NCBI GenBank assembly: GCA_022495005.1
Contig: JAGYXB010000446.1
Location: 372,001-436,000, forward strand
DNA from: Rhyacophila brunnea
Taxonomy: Eukaryota; Arthropoda; Insecta; Trichoptera; Rhyacophilidae
Direction of reading: 5' to 3'
Length of the DNA: 64,000 nt
A model generated the notes under the pieces. That model had not been told where the DNA came from and did no database searches. It saw only the letters and a program-made list of their open reading frames with translations. A program made the position numbers and the translations under genes. Position 1 is the first letter of the stretch. Every line of letters starts with the position of its first letter. This document shows, one piece after another, positions 47,741-58,304 of the stretch.

Positions 47741-48309
47741 CTTATAATATTTTATTATAATGTCTATTCAATTTTATACCTATATTGAACAGATAAAAGC
47801 AATTACATTTTTTTTTAATTCTGACTTTGTATATCCATATTGGCCAGTCAATGTTTTTCTTGTCTAAAAATCTTATTTCTTCGACATTTATTATATTCAC
47901 AAAAAAACTCTTCTATCTGTCGCCCATGCGAAAAACATGGTGTATCTTGATCCACATAACATCACTACTTGGATCCATAAAACTATTCTATTATTTACCA
48001 TCGCCTAATTAATAATAACATACAACAAATCCACAGACCCTGAAGATGTAAATGTAATGCAAATTTCTGAACAATTCACTAACCGGAACATATTTTTTTT
48101 TAATTTTTCCACGCGACCGAGTAGCCTCGAGAATTTTTACGGTCCATTTCAATCCCTGGTCATAATATGTTATAAAAAACATGAGTTTAATGTATTATAG
48201 CCAACACAAAATTATGGCATTGCTATTTCTGACTCATAATTGGTAATCTTCTTTCCATTGGCTCTTGTATCCAGTGGTAATCTTAGCCACTTCATTGGGA
48301 ACTGTCTTA

Positions 48310-48630
48310 GGCCCATTTCAGACGGGACACCGGTGTCGCACTCGATATAATATATGAGGCCTTTGTATTCGAATAAAGGGACCTTTGTATTATGTTTATG
48401 AACGCCCAGAGCTAATGTGTCAACGCATAATTTCGCGTTATAGATTAGAATACAAAACTGGCTGCAGTAATAAAAAAAAGTGTATCGGCGGTTTGAGAAT
48501 GTGTACCCACACTCGTTGACTCATTAAATCTGGGGCGCTCATAAACATAATACAAAGGCCCATTTATTCGAATACAAAGGCCTCCTATAGTATATCGAGC
48601 GCGACACCGGTGTCCCGTCTGAAACGGGCC
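48310..48630. mobile_element. PIF/Harbinger-like non-autonomous element (321 bp)
   Basis: Arms of about 115 bp are inverted repeats. The left arm begins GGCCCATTTCAGACGGGACA and the right arm ends TGTCCCGTCTGAAACGGGCC, continuing through 'ccggtgtcgc' and 'aggcctttgtattcgaataa'. TTA flanks both sides (48307-48309 and 48631-48633). A 3-bp T-A-rich duplication with GGCCC ends fits PIF/Harbinger. No coding frame. Confidence 0.85.
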
Positions 48631-48657
48631 TTAGTCAATCAGTAATCATCGTGTAAA

Positions 48658-48994
48658 AATTATATATAAGATGCTAAGAACAAGACACATAATGGGTAAA
48701 AAATTTGATGTCCTCATGGGAAGAAGCAATTCGCAGCTCTGCGATGAATGTAATGTTCTGGAGGACATTATACATATAGCAATACAATGCCCTAAATATG
48801 GACGACATAGATTACAGCTGCAAACTACGGATATCTTTGAGAATGTCGATAAATTGAAAGGTGCCCTGGCGGTGGGTAGGACGGAAAAGCTTGGCAAAAT
48901 TGTAAAGTTCTTGAACAGAATTGGAGTGAGGGCCAGATCTGCGGATCCTCTTCTGATAACGAGTAGCAGACAAAACCTCGGTAAAATACTTTAA
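48658..48994 (+). pseudogene. LINE pol C-terminal domain with zinc knuckle
   Basis: An open frame of about 110 codons reads KIIYKMLRTRHIMGKKFDVL, then QLCDECNVLEDIIHIAIQCP, KYGRHRLQLQ, and on to NLGKIL-stop. The C-x2-C-x7-H-x4-C arrangement (C24, C27, H35, C40 from the first Met) followed by P-x-Y-x-x-x-R is the C-terminal knuckle of jockey/I-type LINEs. Unlike the other LINE pieces in the window this one has no internal stop or frameshift, so it may be a younger insertion. The 5' end is truncated just upstream, directly beside the Harbinger-like element. No RT motif remains, so it cannot be functional alone. Confidence 0.68.
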
Positions 48995-49402
48995 ATAATA
49001 TTTTTTAGAATATAATTGCGACCGTTTTAATGATTGACTTCGTTTTATTGTCATTATTTATGAAGGGAAGTTGTTATACCTATTATATTTTTACAACAGG
49101 ATAAGTAGGTACTAATATCCTATCATAAAAAAATTACAATTTTAGTTAAGCCGCCTATAAATGTGTATATCCTGTTGTTCTATCCATTACCTGATTACTG
49201 AATGAAGGCCTCAAATAAACTTATAATAATTGTATCATTCATTAGTCAAAACAGTATTGATAGGCAATTTAGAGCAGACTCTGAGGAACGTTGATGGAGG
49301 TTACGTTTTACTGTAATATAATAAAATAATAAAAAAAAATATACAAAACCATGTACTCAACAACAATAATCGACTTTATTAATGGCATAACGTACTGTTA
49401 AC

Positions 49403-50764
49403 GGCCCACGTGCTCGTCGTAGGTCAAAATTGAGTTTTTATTGTATTTTCAAACCATGATCCTGGACACTCCTTAAACGTGGTAGATAATCTATTTATAT
49501 AATTTTGAAGCCTTATTATCCTTTATAGTTATTTTAAACATTTGATGACTGCATAAAGTATTTTTGTTACATAAAATAGTATTCTTTTAAACCTCTCGCT
49601 CTAATGTTTTAGAATATATTCATATTTCGGTACATAACTGTGCAGTGGTGTTAAGATCTTTTACATTTATTAATTTTTAAACGCATTTATGAAACCATTA
49701 GTATAATTTATTACGAGATAATTTTTGTAAAATATTCACGATAAAAAATTATATTGATAATCTCTGTGATCCCAAATTTGACAAGAATTAGGCATTTTAT
49801 TATTCAAAAAATCGGCAAGATTTACACATTTGAAGACGATTCTAAAGATACTTATTATAAGCTATGTCATTGACCATTCAAGTGTGATAAACATCTTATG
49901 AATAATGATTGCTTTATAATAGTTATTGACCTAAGAATAAGGTAGTGTTTTTTTGAAATACGCCATTTCTTATGTCATTCCCCAGTGGTTAAGCTACAAC
50001 ATACGGCCGTAGCCATAAATTGACAAACTATAATTGAAGTAGGGAGTAAAATTATGTTAACGTGTTTGAACATGTACCTAACCGATTTATTTTTATTTAT
50101 TTTTTAAACGGTACATGTTCAAACACGCGCGTCAATATCATTTTACTCCCTACTTCAGTATTGTTGTCAATTTATAGCTACAGCCGTATGTTGTAGCTTA
50201 ACCACTGGGGAATGACAAAAGAAATGGCGTATTTCAAAAAAACACTACCTTATTCTTAGGTCAATAATTATTATAAAGCAATCATTATTCATAAAATGTT
50301 TATCACACTTGAATAGTCAAAGACATAGCTTATAATAAGTATCTTTAGAATCATCTTCAAATGTGTTAATCTTGCCGATTTTTTGAATAATAAAATGCCT
50401 AATTCTTGTCAAATTTGGGATCACAGAGATTATCAATATAATTTTTTATCGTGAATATTTTACAAAAATTATCTCGTAATAAATTATACTAATGGTTTTA
50501 TAAAAATGTAAAAGATCTTAACACCACTGCACAGTTATGTACCGAAATATGACTATATTCTAAAACATTAGAGCGAGAGGTTTAAAAGAATACTATTTTA
50601 TGTAACAAAAATACTTTATGCAGTCATCAAATGTTTAAAATAACTATAAAGGATAATAAGGCTTCAAAATTATATAAATAGATTATCTACAACGTTTAAG
50701 GAGGTCCAGGATCATGGTTTGAAAATACAATAAAAACTCAATTTTGACCTTCGACGAGCATGTC
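49403..50764. repeat. Very long inverted repeat (two arms of 655-676 bp)
   Basis: The left arm 49403-50078 begins 'ggcccacgtgctcgtcgtag' and ends 'cgtgtttgaacatgtacc'. The right arm about 50110-50764 begins 'ggtacatgttcaaacacg' and ends 'cgacgagcatgtcc'. The spacer is about 31 bp of T-rich DNA. Over at least 60 bp (49741-49800 against 50391-50450) the arms are exact complements. They differ by small indels and substitutions elsewhere, for example 'gatattgacgcgcgtg' is kept in the right arm and shortened in the left. TTAA lies just outside both ends (49399-49402 and 50771-50774), but the left AA also occurs beside the solo copy, so a piggyBac-type duplication is only a possibility. Confidence 0.88.
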
Positions 50765-50984
50765 CCCCCCTTAAGTTTGATACTCATAATATAAATTTAT
50801 TTATTTTATCACTTTTGGTTTTGAAATGTTTATGAAATTAAGATTGAAATTTAGTAGGTACATTGCATATACCTAAACGGATTAATTTGCTTTTCCTATC
50901 AATTCTTCAAAGTTATGTTATACTTAATATATTTTTTCTTTAATTATTAATAACCATGTCCCTGTTTTTTCGTACAATGTGGTT

Positions 50985-51118
50985 GTTAGTAATTTTGAAC
51001 AATCACAAACACCCGTGCTTTGAGATAATCACAAATATTGTGTCCTCACCACGAATCGAACCCAGAGTTCCCGGATGGAAGGCCAGCGCTTTGCGCACTG
51101 CACCACGAAAGCCGCCTT
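50985..51118 (-). repeat. SINE family C copy with intact B box
   Basis: On the minus strand: 'ggcggctttcgtggtgcagt', A-box region 'gtgcgcaaagcgctgg', B box GGGTTCGATTC (complement of 51053-51063), then 'gtgattatctcaaagcacgg' + 'gtgttt'. Shares head and body with 43503-43645. The 82-codon plus frame here is a read-through of this SINE. Confidence 0.65.
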
Positions 51119-51379
51119 TATATTATAATATTATATCAAAATGTATTTATTCTATGAACGCTTCAAACTGTGTAATAATTATTAAGATTCTGTTAATTAC
51201 GTAATGTGGAGATGGAATTAATGAAATAAAACCACAGAACAGGTAATAAATAGAATTCCGATAGGTTATAGATATACCCATAGAGTAAATTTTGACGCAG
51301 GGGTTTGAATGTGTGTGCGGCCTACGAAAATGAACTACGCATTATAAACGTGCAATAGTGTATGTAATACATCAATATT

Positions 51380-51615
51380 CAGGGCTCGAAATGGATCGAA
51401 GCGCACCGGAGCGCCGTTCCGGTTCGTGAAATCGGTAAAGTTATCGCTCCGTCTCGTGGAAAAAATAATTTGACCGTCTGAACTTGATATGCCATGTAAC
51501 AAAAAATCTAACATACTTATTTTTATAAAATACATATAAAATTTAATAACTATGTTAATATCTTCAGAAAAATATCGAACGCTCCGGTTCGTAAACTTTT
51601 CGATTTCTAGCGCTG
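51380..51615. mobile_element. hAT-3 non-autonomous element (236 bp)
   Basis: Left end CAGGGCTCGAAATGGATCG, right end CGATTTCTAGCGCTG. Octamers TCAATATT (51372-51379) and CCAATATT (51616-51623) match at 7 of 8. Confidence 0.85.
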
Positions 51616-51639
51616 CCAATATTAAATGATTGTCAATGC

Positions 51640-51815
51640 ATAAACCGAGTGCAGTTGTCAGTATTCGACGTATGACGTATTCTTGACACGTGGTTAAATT
51701 TATCCCATATTCTTCCTTACCCGAGATCGGTTGACCGCTTCTCCTTACCCGTTAGGTATTTAAGTTCCTATTATTTATGAGTTCCCTGAATAAAACTGAT
51801 TCAATGATTCTCACA
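51640..51815 (+). promoter_or_regulatory. Possible LTR fragment
   Basis: 'ccgttaggtatttaagttcc' holds a TATTTAA-like box, followed about 40 bp later by 'ctgaataaaactgattcaat' with AATAAA. This order is that of an LTR U3/R/U5, but no partner LTR or primer site is visible. Confidence 0.25.
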
Positions 51816-52185
51816 AAATAGTAAAATTGTTGTATTGGGGTGAAAGTTTTGATCTTTTATTTTGCAGTGCATGTACAGTGAAATGTTTCTTGTAGAACAA
51901 CTGGTACAAAGAGCAGCTATAATTATTAGGGAATAGGTGGCGAAAATCATCACTGACGTCCGATAACAGATAAGACACAGAAAAAATGAGAAGTATTACA
52001 GAATTATTAGAATTTTTATTGTACATCAATGCTTATGATGGCTGAGAAGTAATGAAACAGTTATAATTATTATTGAATCGACATCCAATTTAAAACTGAA
52101 AATGATGAGGTGACATTTTGAATTGTATAAAAACCAAACTTTGCCTAGGGACTTCCCTACGCATGCACAATACAGTAGTGTAAGG

Positions 52186-52740
52186 CAGTGACCAAGGGTG
52201 ACTTTTGGAAAGAGGTAAGCTGTGGAGATCTGAGAAAATGAGTTCAGGTATTTTTACTTACAAGAAATGAAAAGATAATACAATATAACTACTAATGAAT
52301 TAATAGGTACAAACCAATTCAATGAAACTTCAAAAACTCACTGACGACATAAAACTTTTTTTTTTTTAATTATCTAATTAATTTTTAATTATTTTGGAGT
52401 CATGACAACAATATTACGCGTGTAGGTTTTAGGCTCTGCGATAGTAGCCTACTATATTTCATACAATTTGATAGACTGACTGAAGTTACGTGACGTAAAG
52501 TCCATACGAAAAAATATTTACGTCAAGACAGATGGCGCACTATGGTATATTTTTTTATAAATCTTTGCAGATTGTTTTGTAATCTGTGCAATGCATTCCT
52601 ACATATACGACATCTCTCGTTGGAAAATTAAATTGTTTTTATAGAATATGAAATAAACAAGTGATTATATAACTATGCCAATATGTAAAGTTAACAATTC
52701 TAGGTACTTTATTAACGGAGTATTATGTAACTAGTATATT
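52186..52740. mobile_element. hAT-1 relative, longer subfamily, right end lost
   Basis: Left end CAGTGACCAAGGGTGACTTT and 'gaggtaagctgtggagatct'; interior aligns with 9203-9839. The right terminal repeat is not recognisable, so the end coordinate is approximate. Confidence 0.65.
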
Positions 52741-53104
52741 GTGATGGTCTATTTGCTTTTTTCTATGGTTTATTTTATAATATAAAAAAGTTATTATCAA
52801 TATAATGGATTAATCTAAGAATTTCTTCTCAATACCTTCGCAATCGTTTTTTTCTCATACCTACCTATTTCCATTTCAACAAATATAATTAGACACTAAT
52901 AATAATTAGATATTTATATCGATATAATTCTGGGAATATAAAGTTGTATTATTATTATGTTAGTTATAACATCATTGGCAGATATTAAAACATCCATTAT
53001 TTTTACAAAATAACTGATGCTTGCAATAAAATAATTATCTTATATTTTCTACAGTACCTAACAGAATTTGAAGTTCAGAGCCTCATTAAACCACCTGCGC
53101 ATAT

Positions 53105-53225
53105 ATTCTATGCACAAGACTGCTATTAGCCGCTATTGGCGGCTATCGAGGGTAGTTTATCATATTTATATATTGAGGTGTTATAATTGTTACAATAAGT
53201 TAGCTGTAATTGTTACAATAAGTGC
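53105..53225. repeat. Low-copy repeat with 'tgtaattgttacaataagt' duplication
   Basis: Reverse-complement partner of 39125-39240. The tail repeats 'ataattgttacaataagtta' / 'taattgttacaataagtgc' in tandem, and the same word occurs near 919-935. Confidence 0.55.
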
Positions 53226-53324
53226 AATGTTTTAACATTACCTCCTTGTGTTAACTTTTAGAGCGAGATAGAGAGTGTTATAGTCATAGTTATTAAAATC
53301 ATGTAAATTCATTTAAAGTACATT

Positions 53325-53465
53325 TGACTACATGGTAACCTCAGTCTTGGGTAACTGCTTCTAAGATATTCCCAGTCATAAAAAAATGATGCTTCACAGT
53401 TAAACGTAGGGTTCCGTGATATTCTTGATTAAGACCGTGTGTAGTTTGGAGGGACCATTATCTTC
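53325..53465. repeat. Low-copy repeat, inverted partner of 42870-43015
   Basis: 'cttgggtaactgcttctaag', 'cagtcataaaaaaatgatgc' and 'acgtagggttccgtgat' mirror the other copy. Confidence 0.55.
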
Positions 53466-54565
53466 AACATAATATGTAGTTCAAAAATGAACTCTAGCTT
53501 CATTGAAATGACGGTGATTATTGCAGATTAGTATTTTATTCTGTGAATGTGTCACCTTTGATATTGGGATTTTTATGACAGTCTTGGTATACCTACCTAT
53601 GTATAAGTATATTTTTTTTAATTTTACAGAAATGTTGCCATTGCGCAACATAACTATAAATTGAATATCGAACAGAAATTGTACTAAAATATATGGCCTT
53701 ATATGTATGGCAATTAAGAAATCACAGTAGGTATTAAAACCATCCACGTTTTTTTTTGAATATTCGATTATTTATTTAAAACAAAGTGGAGTTTTCCACG
53801 TTTGACGGTATACAAACTATCTCATTTGTGAAACTTGTTATCACACCGTGAAGGAGTAATCGATAGGAAATTGGTTATTAATAAAGAAATTAAAAAAACT
53901 ACTTTGAAATAAATTTGTACGAACGTAATATTATTCAATACAGTAATTATTACTTCGTAGCGCAGTGAATGAGCAGTTAATTATCCTGACGTCTAACAAA
54001 ATTGTTGGAATACGAACCTGTTAATAAAGTTGATAACTTTATTTTATTTGACAGATCGAATCACTATTAATCATGACATTAATAATGTTGCGCAGAATTG
54101 ACAATATGTCAATCGATCTAAAAAAACAACATGTTAAAATACCACAATGAATTTAATAAACAATTTATTATGATGTGATGAGTATTTGATTAAAAAATAA
54201 GTTTTTTTTTCGATTAAAACAGAGCTTGCAAATCGGCGTGCCGCGGTATACGAGTGCACCGCGAGCAATTGGGAAATGATATTTTTATATCCAGAAAAGT
54301 TCATTTACTCAGTAAAAAATGAATTCCACGAAAAAATTAAATGTGAGAATAGAAGCAGTGATTTTCAATGTTTTTTGGTTGGCGGAACTCTTGAAAATTT
54401 TTAGAAAATCTCGGGAAACCCCTATCTACCTCACACAATACGGTTCATAAAGTCGACTCAAGTTGTACCTAATTTCTACTCAAGCTTTTGCGATATCTCC
54501 CGCAACTCTGTATGGGAATGACTGGTCTGAAGTAAAGTGGCGAAAGCAAGGCAAATGAAGAATTG
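53466..54565. other. No gene seen
   Basis: AT-rich; the 88-codon minus frame at 53481-53747 is not recognisable. Confidence 0.4.
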
Positions 54566-54792
54566 ATGGCCGCGCGGCTTAAGCGTTGGCCAATTGCGTC
54601 GTGGGTCTCAGGATCGAATCCTGTGTTTGACAAATACACATATTGTTTTTCAATTTGTGTATGAAATATGGACCTATTAGGTTGAGTAAGTGGCTGTCAT
54701 CCATTTCTTGTAAAAACAAAAATCTTTCAATACAAACCTCTATTCTGTGGAGGCCCATATTGTTCTATTAGGATTGGACATGATCGAAAGAA
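54566..54792 (+). repeat. SINE family A, full-length copy
   Basis: Head 'ggccgcgcggcttaagcgtt' (A-box region), B box variant GGATCGAATCC (54611-54621), then 'acacatattgtttttcaatt', 'atggacctattaggttgagt', 'ccatttcttgtaaaaacaaa', 'tctgtggaggcccatattgt' and tail 'ggacatgatcgaaagaaaga'. About 225 bp. It is the best single reference for this family here. Confidence 0.8.
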
Positions 54793-55036
54793 AGAAGCTA
54801 TAGGCAAATTGATTGGTATCAATGGTATTATGGGAACAAACACATTCCCGATAAATACCATCAGGTCAGTTTCCGTTGATTAACCGTCATCCATAGTAAA
54901 CCATACAAAATACGCGCGTTGATCTTAATTATGGCCAACAAATCTTCAGTAAAAGTTTCAGCGCTTTAGAACCTGCCGTTTCGGAGCCTTTAAGCTCCGG
55001 ACAAACTGTGTTTTATAGTATAGAATATAGATATTG

Positions 55037-55503
55037 TGTAGTAAGAACAAAAAAATAACATTATATAGCAGCATGACTTCGAAAGGAGACCCATAGATGG
55101 CACGGCCCTTTGACTGGACACCGCAAGCGCTCTGTAGACAGATTAGGATTTAACTCCATGTTGATTCTGTAAATTTATATCTCTCACAGATTTCTCACAG
55201 CCAGTCATTTCAGTCTGATTAGCCCTGATCCTTTTGATCATACAGGTCCTCTATTTTGAGACTAAGCACCTTACTCTGTCGAGATTCGTTTGTAGTGATA
55301 AGTGTGGTATCTAGTTACAAATCCTTCGGCAAGTTCATATGGCTATTTGGTCGAGCGAGTCATCTTATCTTGTTAATCTATTTTCGTGTATCGTTTGAAG
55401 TATTCTCTGTTATTAATTGTTGATTAATCTCTGTGAACTCTGAATAAATACTAAAACTTTTATAAATAAAACTTACTATATAACTGGCGACGAACGTGGG
55501 ACC
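55037..55503 (+). repeat. Solo-like LTR with primer-binding-like site
   Basis: A segment starting about TGTAGTAAGAAC and ending about 'aaaacttactatataac' carries 'gaataaata' and 'ataaataaaa' near its 3' side. It is followed at 55485-55503 by 'tggcgacgaacgtgggacc'. TGGCGAC followed by CGTGGGA has the look of a gypsy-type primer-binding site beginning directly after a 5' LTR (recalled pattern). No gag or pol frame follows, and no second LTR is seen in the window. The start is uncertain. Confidence 0.45.
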
Positions 55504-56217
55504 AAATCTATATTATAAATATAACCATTCTATACAATATAAATAATACTTTGCTATTATAACAGCCGGTATGAAATCGATGAAAGACTGAATTCTAAGT
55601 AAATCACTTTACAAAATATCATTGACCTTTAGATAATTACTTTAAAAATATAGATGTGCACACTTACATAACTTGAAGTTTGTAAAATCAATTAAAGAAA
55701 TTATTATAGATGGTTTCATATCTTTAAATAGCTTTTAAAAATTAAATAATTCAACATTCAATTATTAATAATACTGGTGGAAAATAATATAAATAATGAT
55801 TAATTATTATTTATCAAAAACGCCACAAATTAATGATCAAACTTTAATATAACCATTTAAATGATAATTCGAAAAATAAATTAAAACAACATAATCTGTT
55901 GCTTTGATTAAAATTCAATTTGTATAATATATAAAATCGCATTATTTCACAGCGGCAAACCATAAAATTTACAAAAATACGATGAGCTAATAGGCTGAAC
56001 ACGCTCTGTAGGAATTAATTAATAAGTCATAAATTAATAAAGTGAACGCTTCAACAACACGTAGATAAACTTGTACAAAAGCATGACTGCCTAACAACTG
56101 CTCTGTGAAACTCAGTAACGTACTGTGAATTAGGGTTCGTTTAATCCTTAGTACTCTCTATCCGTACTAATAGGTACCAACAAAAATGGTAACATGCCGT
56201 ATACTAATACTTATTAC
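55504..56217. other. No gene seen
   Basis: AT-rich DNA where the body of an LTR element would be expected, but no gag or pol frame is present. Confidence 0.4.
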
Positions 56218-57065
56218 TAGGGAGCGGATTTATATGCAACAAAAAACATGATTATATGCATGCACATATTTACTTAAAATCAGTAAAATATGTACTAAGC
56301 CCAAAGGAATATGCAGTTCAAAATTTACATTTTTATGGAAAAAAATGTAAATACCCACTTCATCCAATATTACTGATAAAAAATCGAATAACAAATTAAT
56401 AATCTCAATCAATATAATACAATAACAAAAAACACAAATAATCAATATAAAATTAATCAATTACAATTTTAAAAAATGTTTTGTTTACTAGTACAAATAA
56501 TTGAATAAGAAATGATGTAAACTATACACAACTTTAAAAAACAAAAACGACACACTTAATTAGGTACTAAATACTACATATTTCCTGTTTTTTTTCTCCG
56601 AAAAAAAGTTACAATATTGTGCTCTGGCATTAAAATTTTCCGCATATCTGTCAGTATTTTGTTTATATGCGGAAAACGACCTCTCAACGTCCACACAGGT
56701 GATTGCGCAAACTTCAAATAAAGGTGCCCGAGTTGGTTTCACTTTTTCTGATAAATCCGCAGCTCGGTGATGCCATTAAAAATGCAAGTGCATCTAAACT
56801 ATCTACCTAACTAATTTAGGAATATTTCGTCAAAATAATTTAAAAAAAAACCAAAATTATAAATGCAAAAGGCCTAAAATATTCATTTATTATTGAAATA
56901 TGCACTAATGTCTCAAATACGCTCTAACGTCTCAAATATGCATTTATATCAACTATAAAAATTTATTTTTGTATTCTGCGACTTTCAAAACGGATTTCTG
57001 TGCAAGTCTCATAGCTGTGCACACACACTAACAAAACATGCAGTAGCATATAAATCCGGGCCCTA
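56218..57065 (-). mobile_element. hAT-5 internally deleted element (848 bp)
   Basis: Left end TAGGGAGCGGATTTATATGC and right end GCATATAAATCCGGGCCCTA are inverted repeats. Octamers CTTATTAC (56210-56217) and CTTATTGC (57066-57073) match at 7 of 8. Inside the right end, 'gtctcaaatacgc' and 'gtctcaaatatgc' are sub-terminal repeats. A transposase C-terminal fragment lies at 56560-56760 on the minus strand. Confidence 0.85.
56560..56760 (-). pseudogene. hAT-5 transposase dimerisation-domain fragment
   Basis: Minus-strand frame reads KPTRAPLFEVCAITCVDVER, SFSAYKQNTDRYAENFNARA, QYCNFFSEKK-stop. The core (S/C)VDVERSFSAYK-x-x-x-x-x-R-x-x-x-N, with a downstream YCN, is the conserved start of the hAT C-terminal dimerisation domain (family knowledge; not searched). 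Usual full-length hAT transposases have several hundred residues; here about 60 remain, and the DDE/RNase H core is deleted. The fragment sits between hAT-type ends with target duplications, so it is the remains of this element's own gene rather than a host exon. Confidence 0.78.
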
Positions 57066-57154
57066 CTTATTGCTAATATGGTCTTAGGAAACAAGCCTTT
57101 AAAAATTAGTAGGGTACTTTTGATATCCCTGAATTTTTAATTATAGCAGTAATT

Positions 57155-57690
57155 ATTAAGATTTGCGATTGCGATGACATGTCTTACCACTATATGGAAG
57201 GATCGGGGAATTTCGATTGCCACAAAAATGATGCTTGTGCAAACATTAGTGCTCTGTATATTTTTATACGGAGTCGAGTCTTGGACCCTGAAGGCAAGGG
57301 AGCGGGAAGCAATTGATGCCTTTAAGTTGTGGTGTTGGCGCCGAATGCTTCGTATTTCTTGGACAGAATACAGGACGAACCAGTCAATCATCCTGAGACG
57401 CATTCTGCAATTTTTTGGTCATATTGTCCGGCGCGGACTGGACAACCTGGAGAGACTGGTGGTTTTGGGAGGCCTCCAGAGAAGGCGATGCAGAGGAAGA
57501 GCATCTGCGCGCTGGAGCGACCAAGTGAAAGAGCTGACTGGGGGGGCACCATCCATTCTGCCCTGAGAGAAGCGGAAGATTGAGTAGGATGGAAAGTCTT
57601 GGTCGCTCAAAGGATGGAAAAATTAAAAAGTGGTAACGATCCTTAGCCATGAGTGTACGACCAAGAAGATTAAGATTTAAATAATGTTCT
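57155..57690 (+). pseudogene. RTE-like LINE reverse transcriptase C-terminus
   Basis: The plus-strand frame reads RFAIAMTCLTTIWKDRGISI, ATKMMLVQTLVLCIFLYGVE, SWTLKAREREAIDAFKLWCW, RRMLRISWTEYRTNQSI, then directly ILRRILQFFGHIVRR, GLDNLERLVVLGGLQRRRCR, GRASARWSDQVKELTGG. A one-base shift then gives REAED-stop and VGWKVLVAQR. Family order is IWKDR...TK-x-x-LV-x-x-LVF-x-x-LYG-x-ESW...WCWRRMLRI-x-WT-x-x-RTN-x-S...R-x-x-FFGH-(I/V)-RR. Between 'NQSI' and 'ILRR' the family normally has about 15 more residues, so there is an in-frame deletion. The tail near 57640 ('agccatgagtgtacgaccaa') is the usual 3' end. No RT catalytic YADD is present. Confidence 0.85.
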
Positions 57691-57856
57691 TGAGATCTTA
57701 ACGACATAATAATGTTTCAGGACATTCAAAAGAGTGCACATACTGGAGCATTTAGTCGTTGCGACTTGACACAGCTATATCCTCAAAAGCCGACAGTCTC
57801 CAACTTCCTGTCGGTGAAGTCTGTATGGTGTTATGATGATTAGGGGTTATAATATG

Positions 57857-58219
57857 CAGTGGCGAAGGGTGGAGGTAGGATGTTAAGATCCTACATAAAC
57901 AGTATACACTAAACTTTTTCAGTTATACGTATTTGTTTTCATTGAAATAATACTACAAATTTCAGATAACGTTGATTTGTTTTTAAAATTTAATAACACC
58001 CTGCGTAACCAAGCAATAATAGATATTTTTTAGGAAGAAGAATATTTTGTATCTATTGTTTGGATTAAGTAGGGCTTAATGAATTAAAAAAATCTGAACA
58101 ACACCATCTGCAATATTGGTACTTATTTTTAATTCAACGAAAACAAATAAGTATGATTGAAAAAGATTACAGTGCACTATTTATGTCGGATTTTATCAGC
58201 ATGTCATCCCATCGCCATG
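57857..58219. mobile_element. hAT-1 element, shortened (about 363 bp)
   Basis: Left end CAGTGGCGAAGGGTGGAGG is perfect; the right end is mutated (CATCGCCATG). The left octamer ATAATATG is the reverse complement of the duplication at 1639-2167, and 25 bp of left flank (57832-57856) equals the complement of 2168-2192. The right octamer does not match well. Confidence 0.75.
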
Positions 58220-58304
58220 GTATGGTGATATATATAGATCATATTAATAAGACAGAAATGTGAAAGCCAATCGTCATCGACATTATTTTGTATGTAATAA
58301 AGCC

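Noticed and set aside
52186..52740. 8-bp duplication for the second long hAT-1 copy
   Set aside because: The left octamer GTGTAAGG has no counterpart near 52740, and the right end is not recognisable.
53945..54015. tRNA-like head ('gtagcgcagtgaatgagcag')
   Set aside because: No credible B box at the right distance and no second copy.
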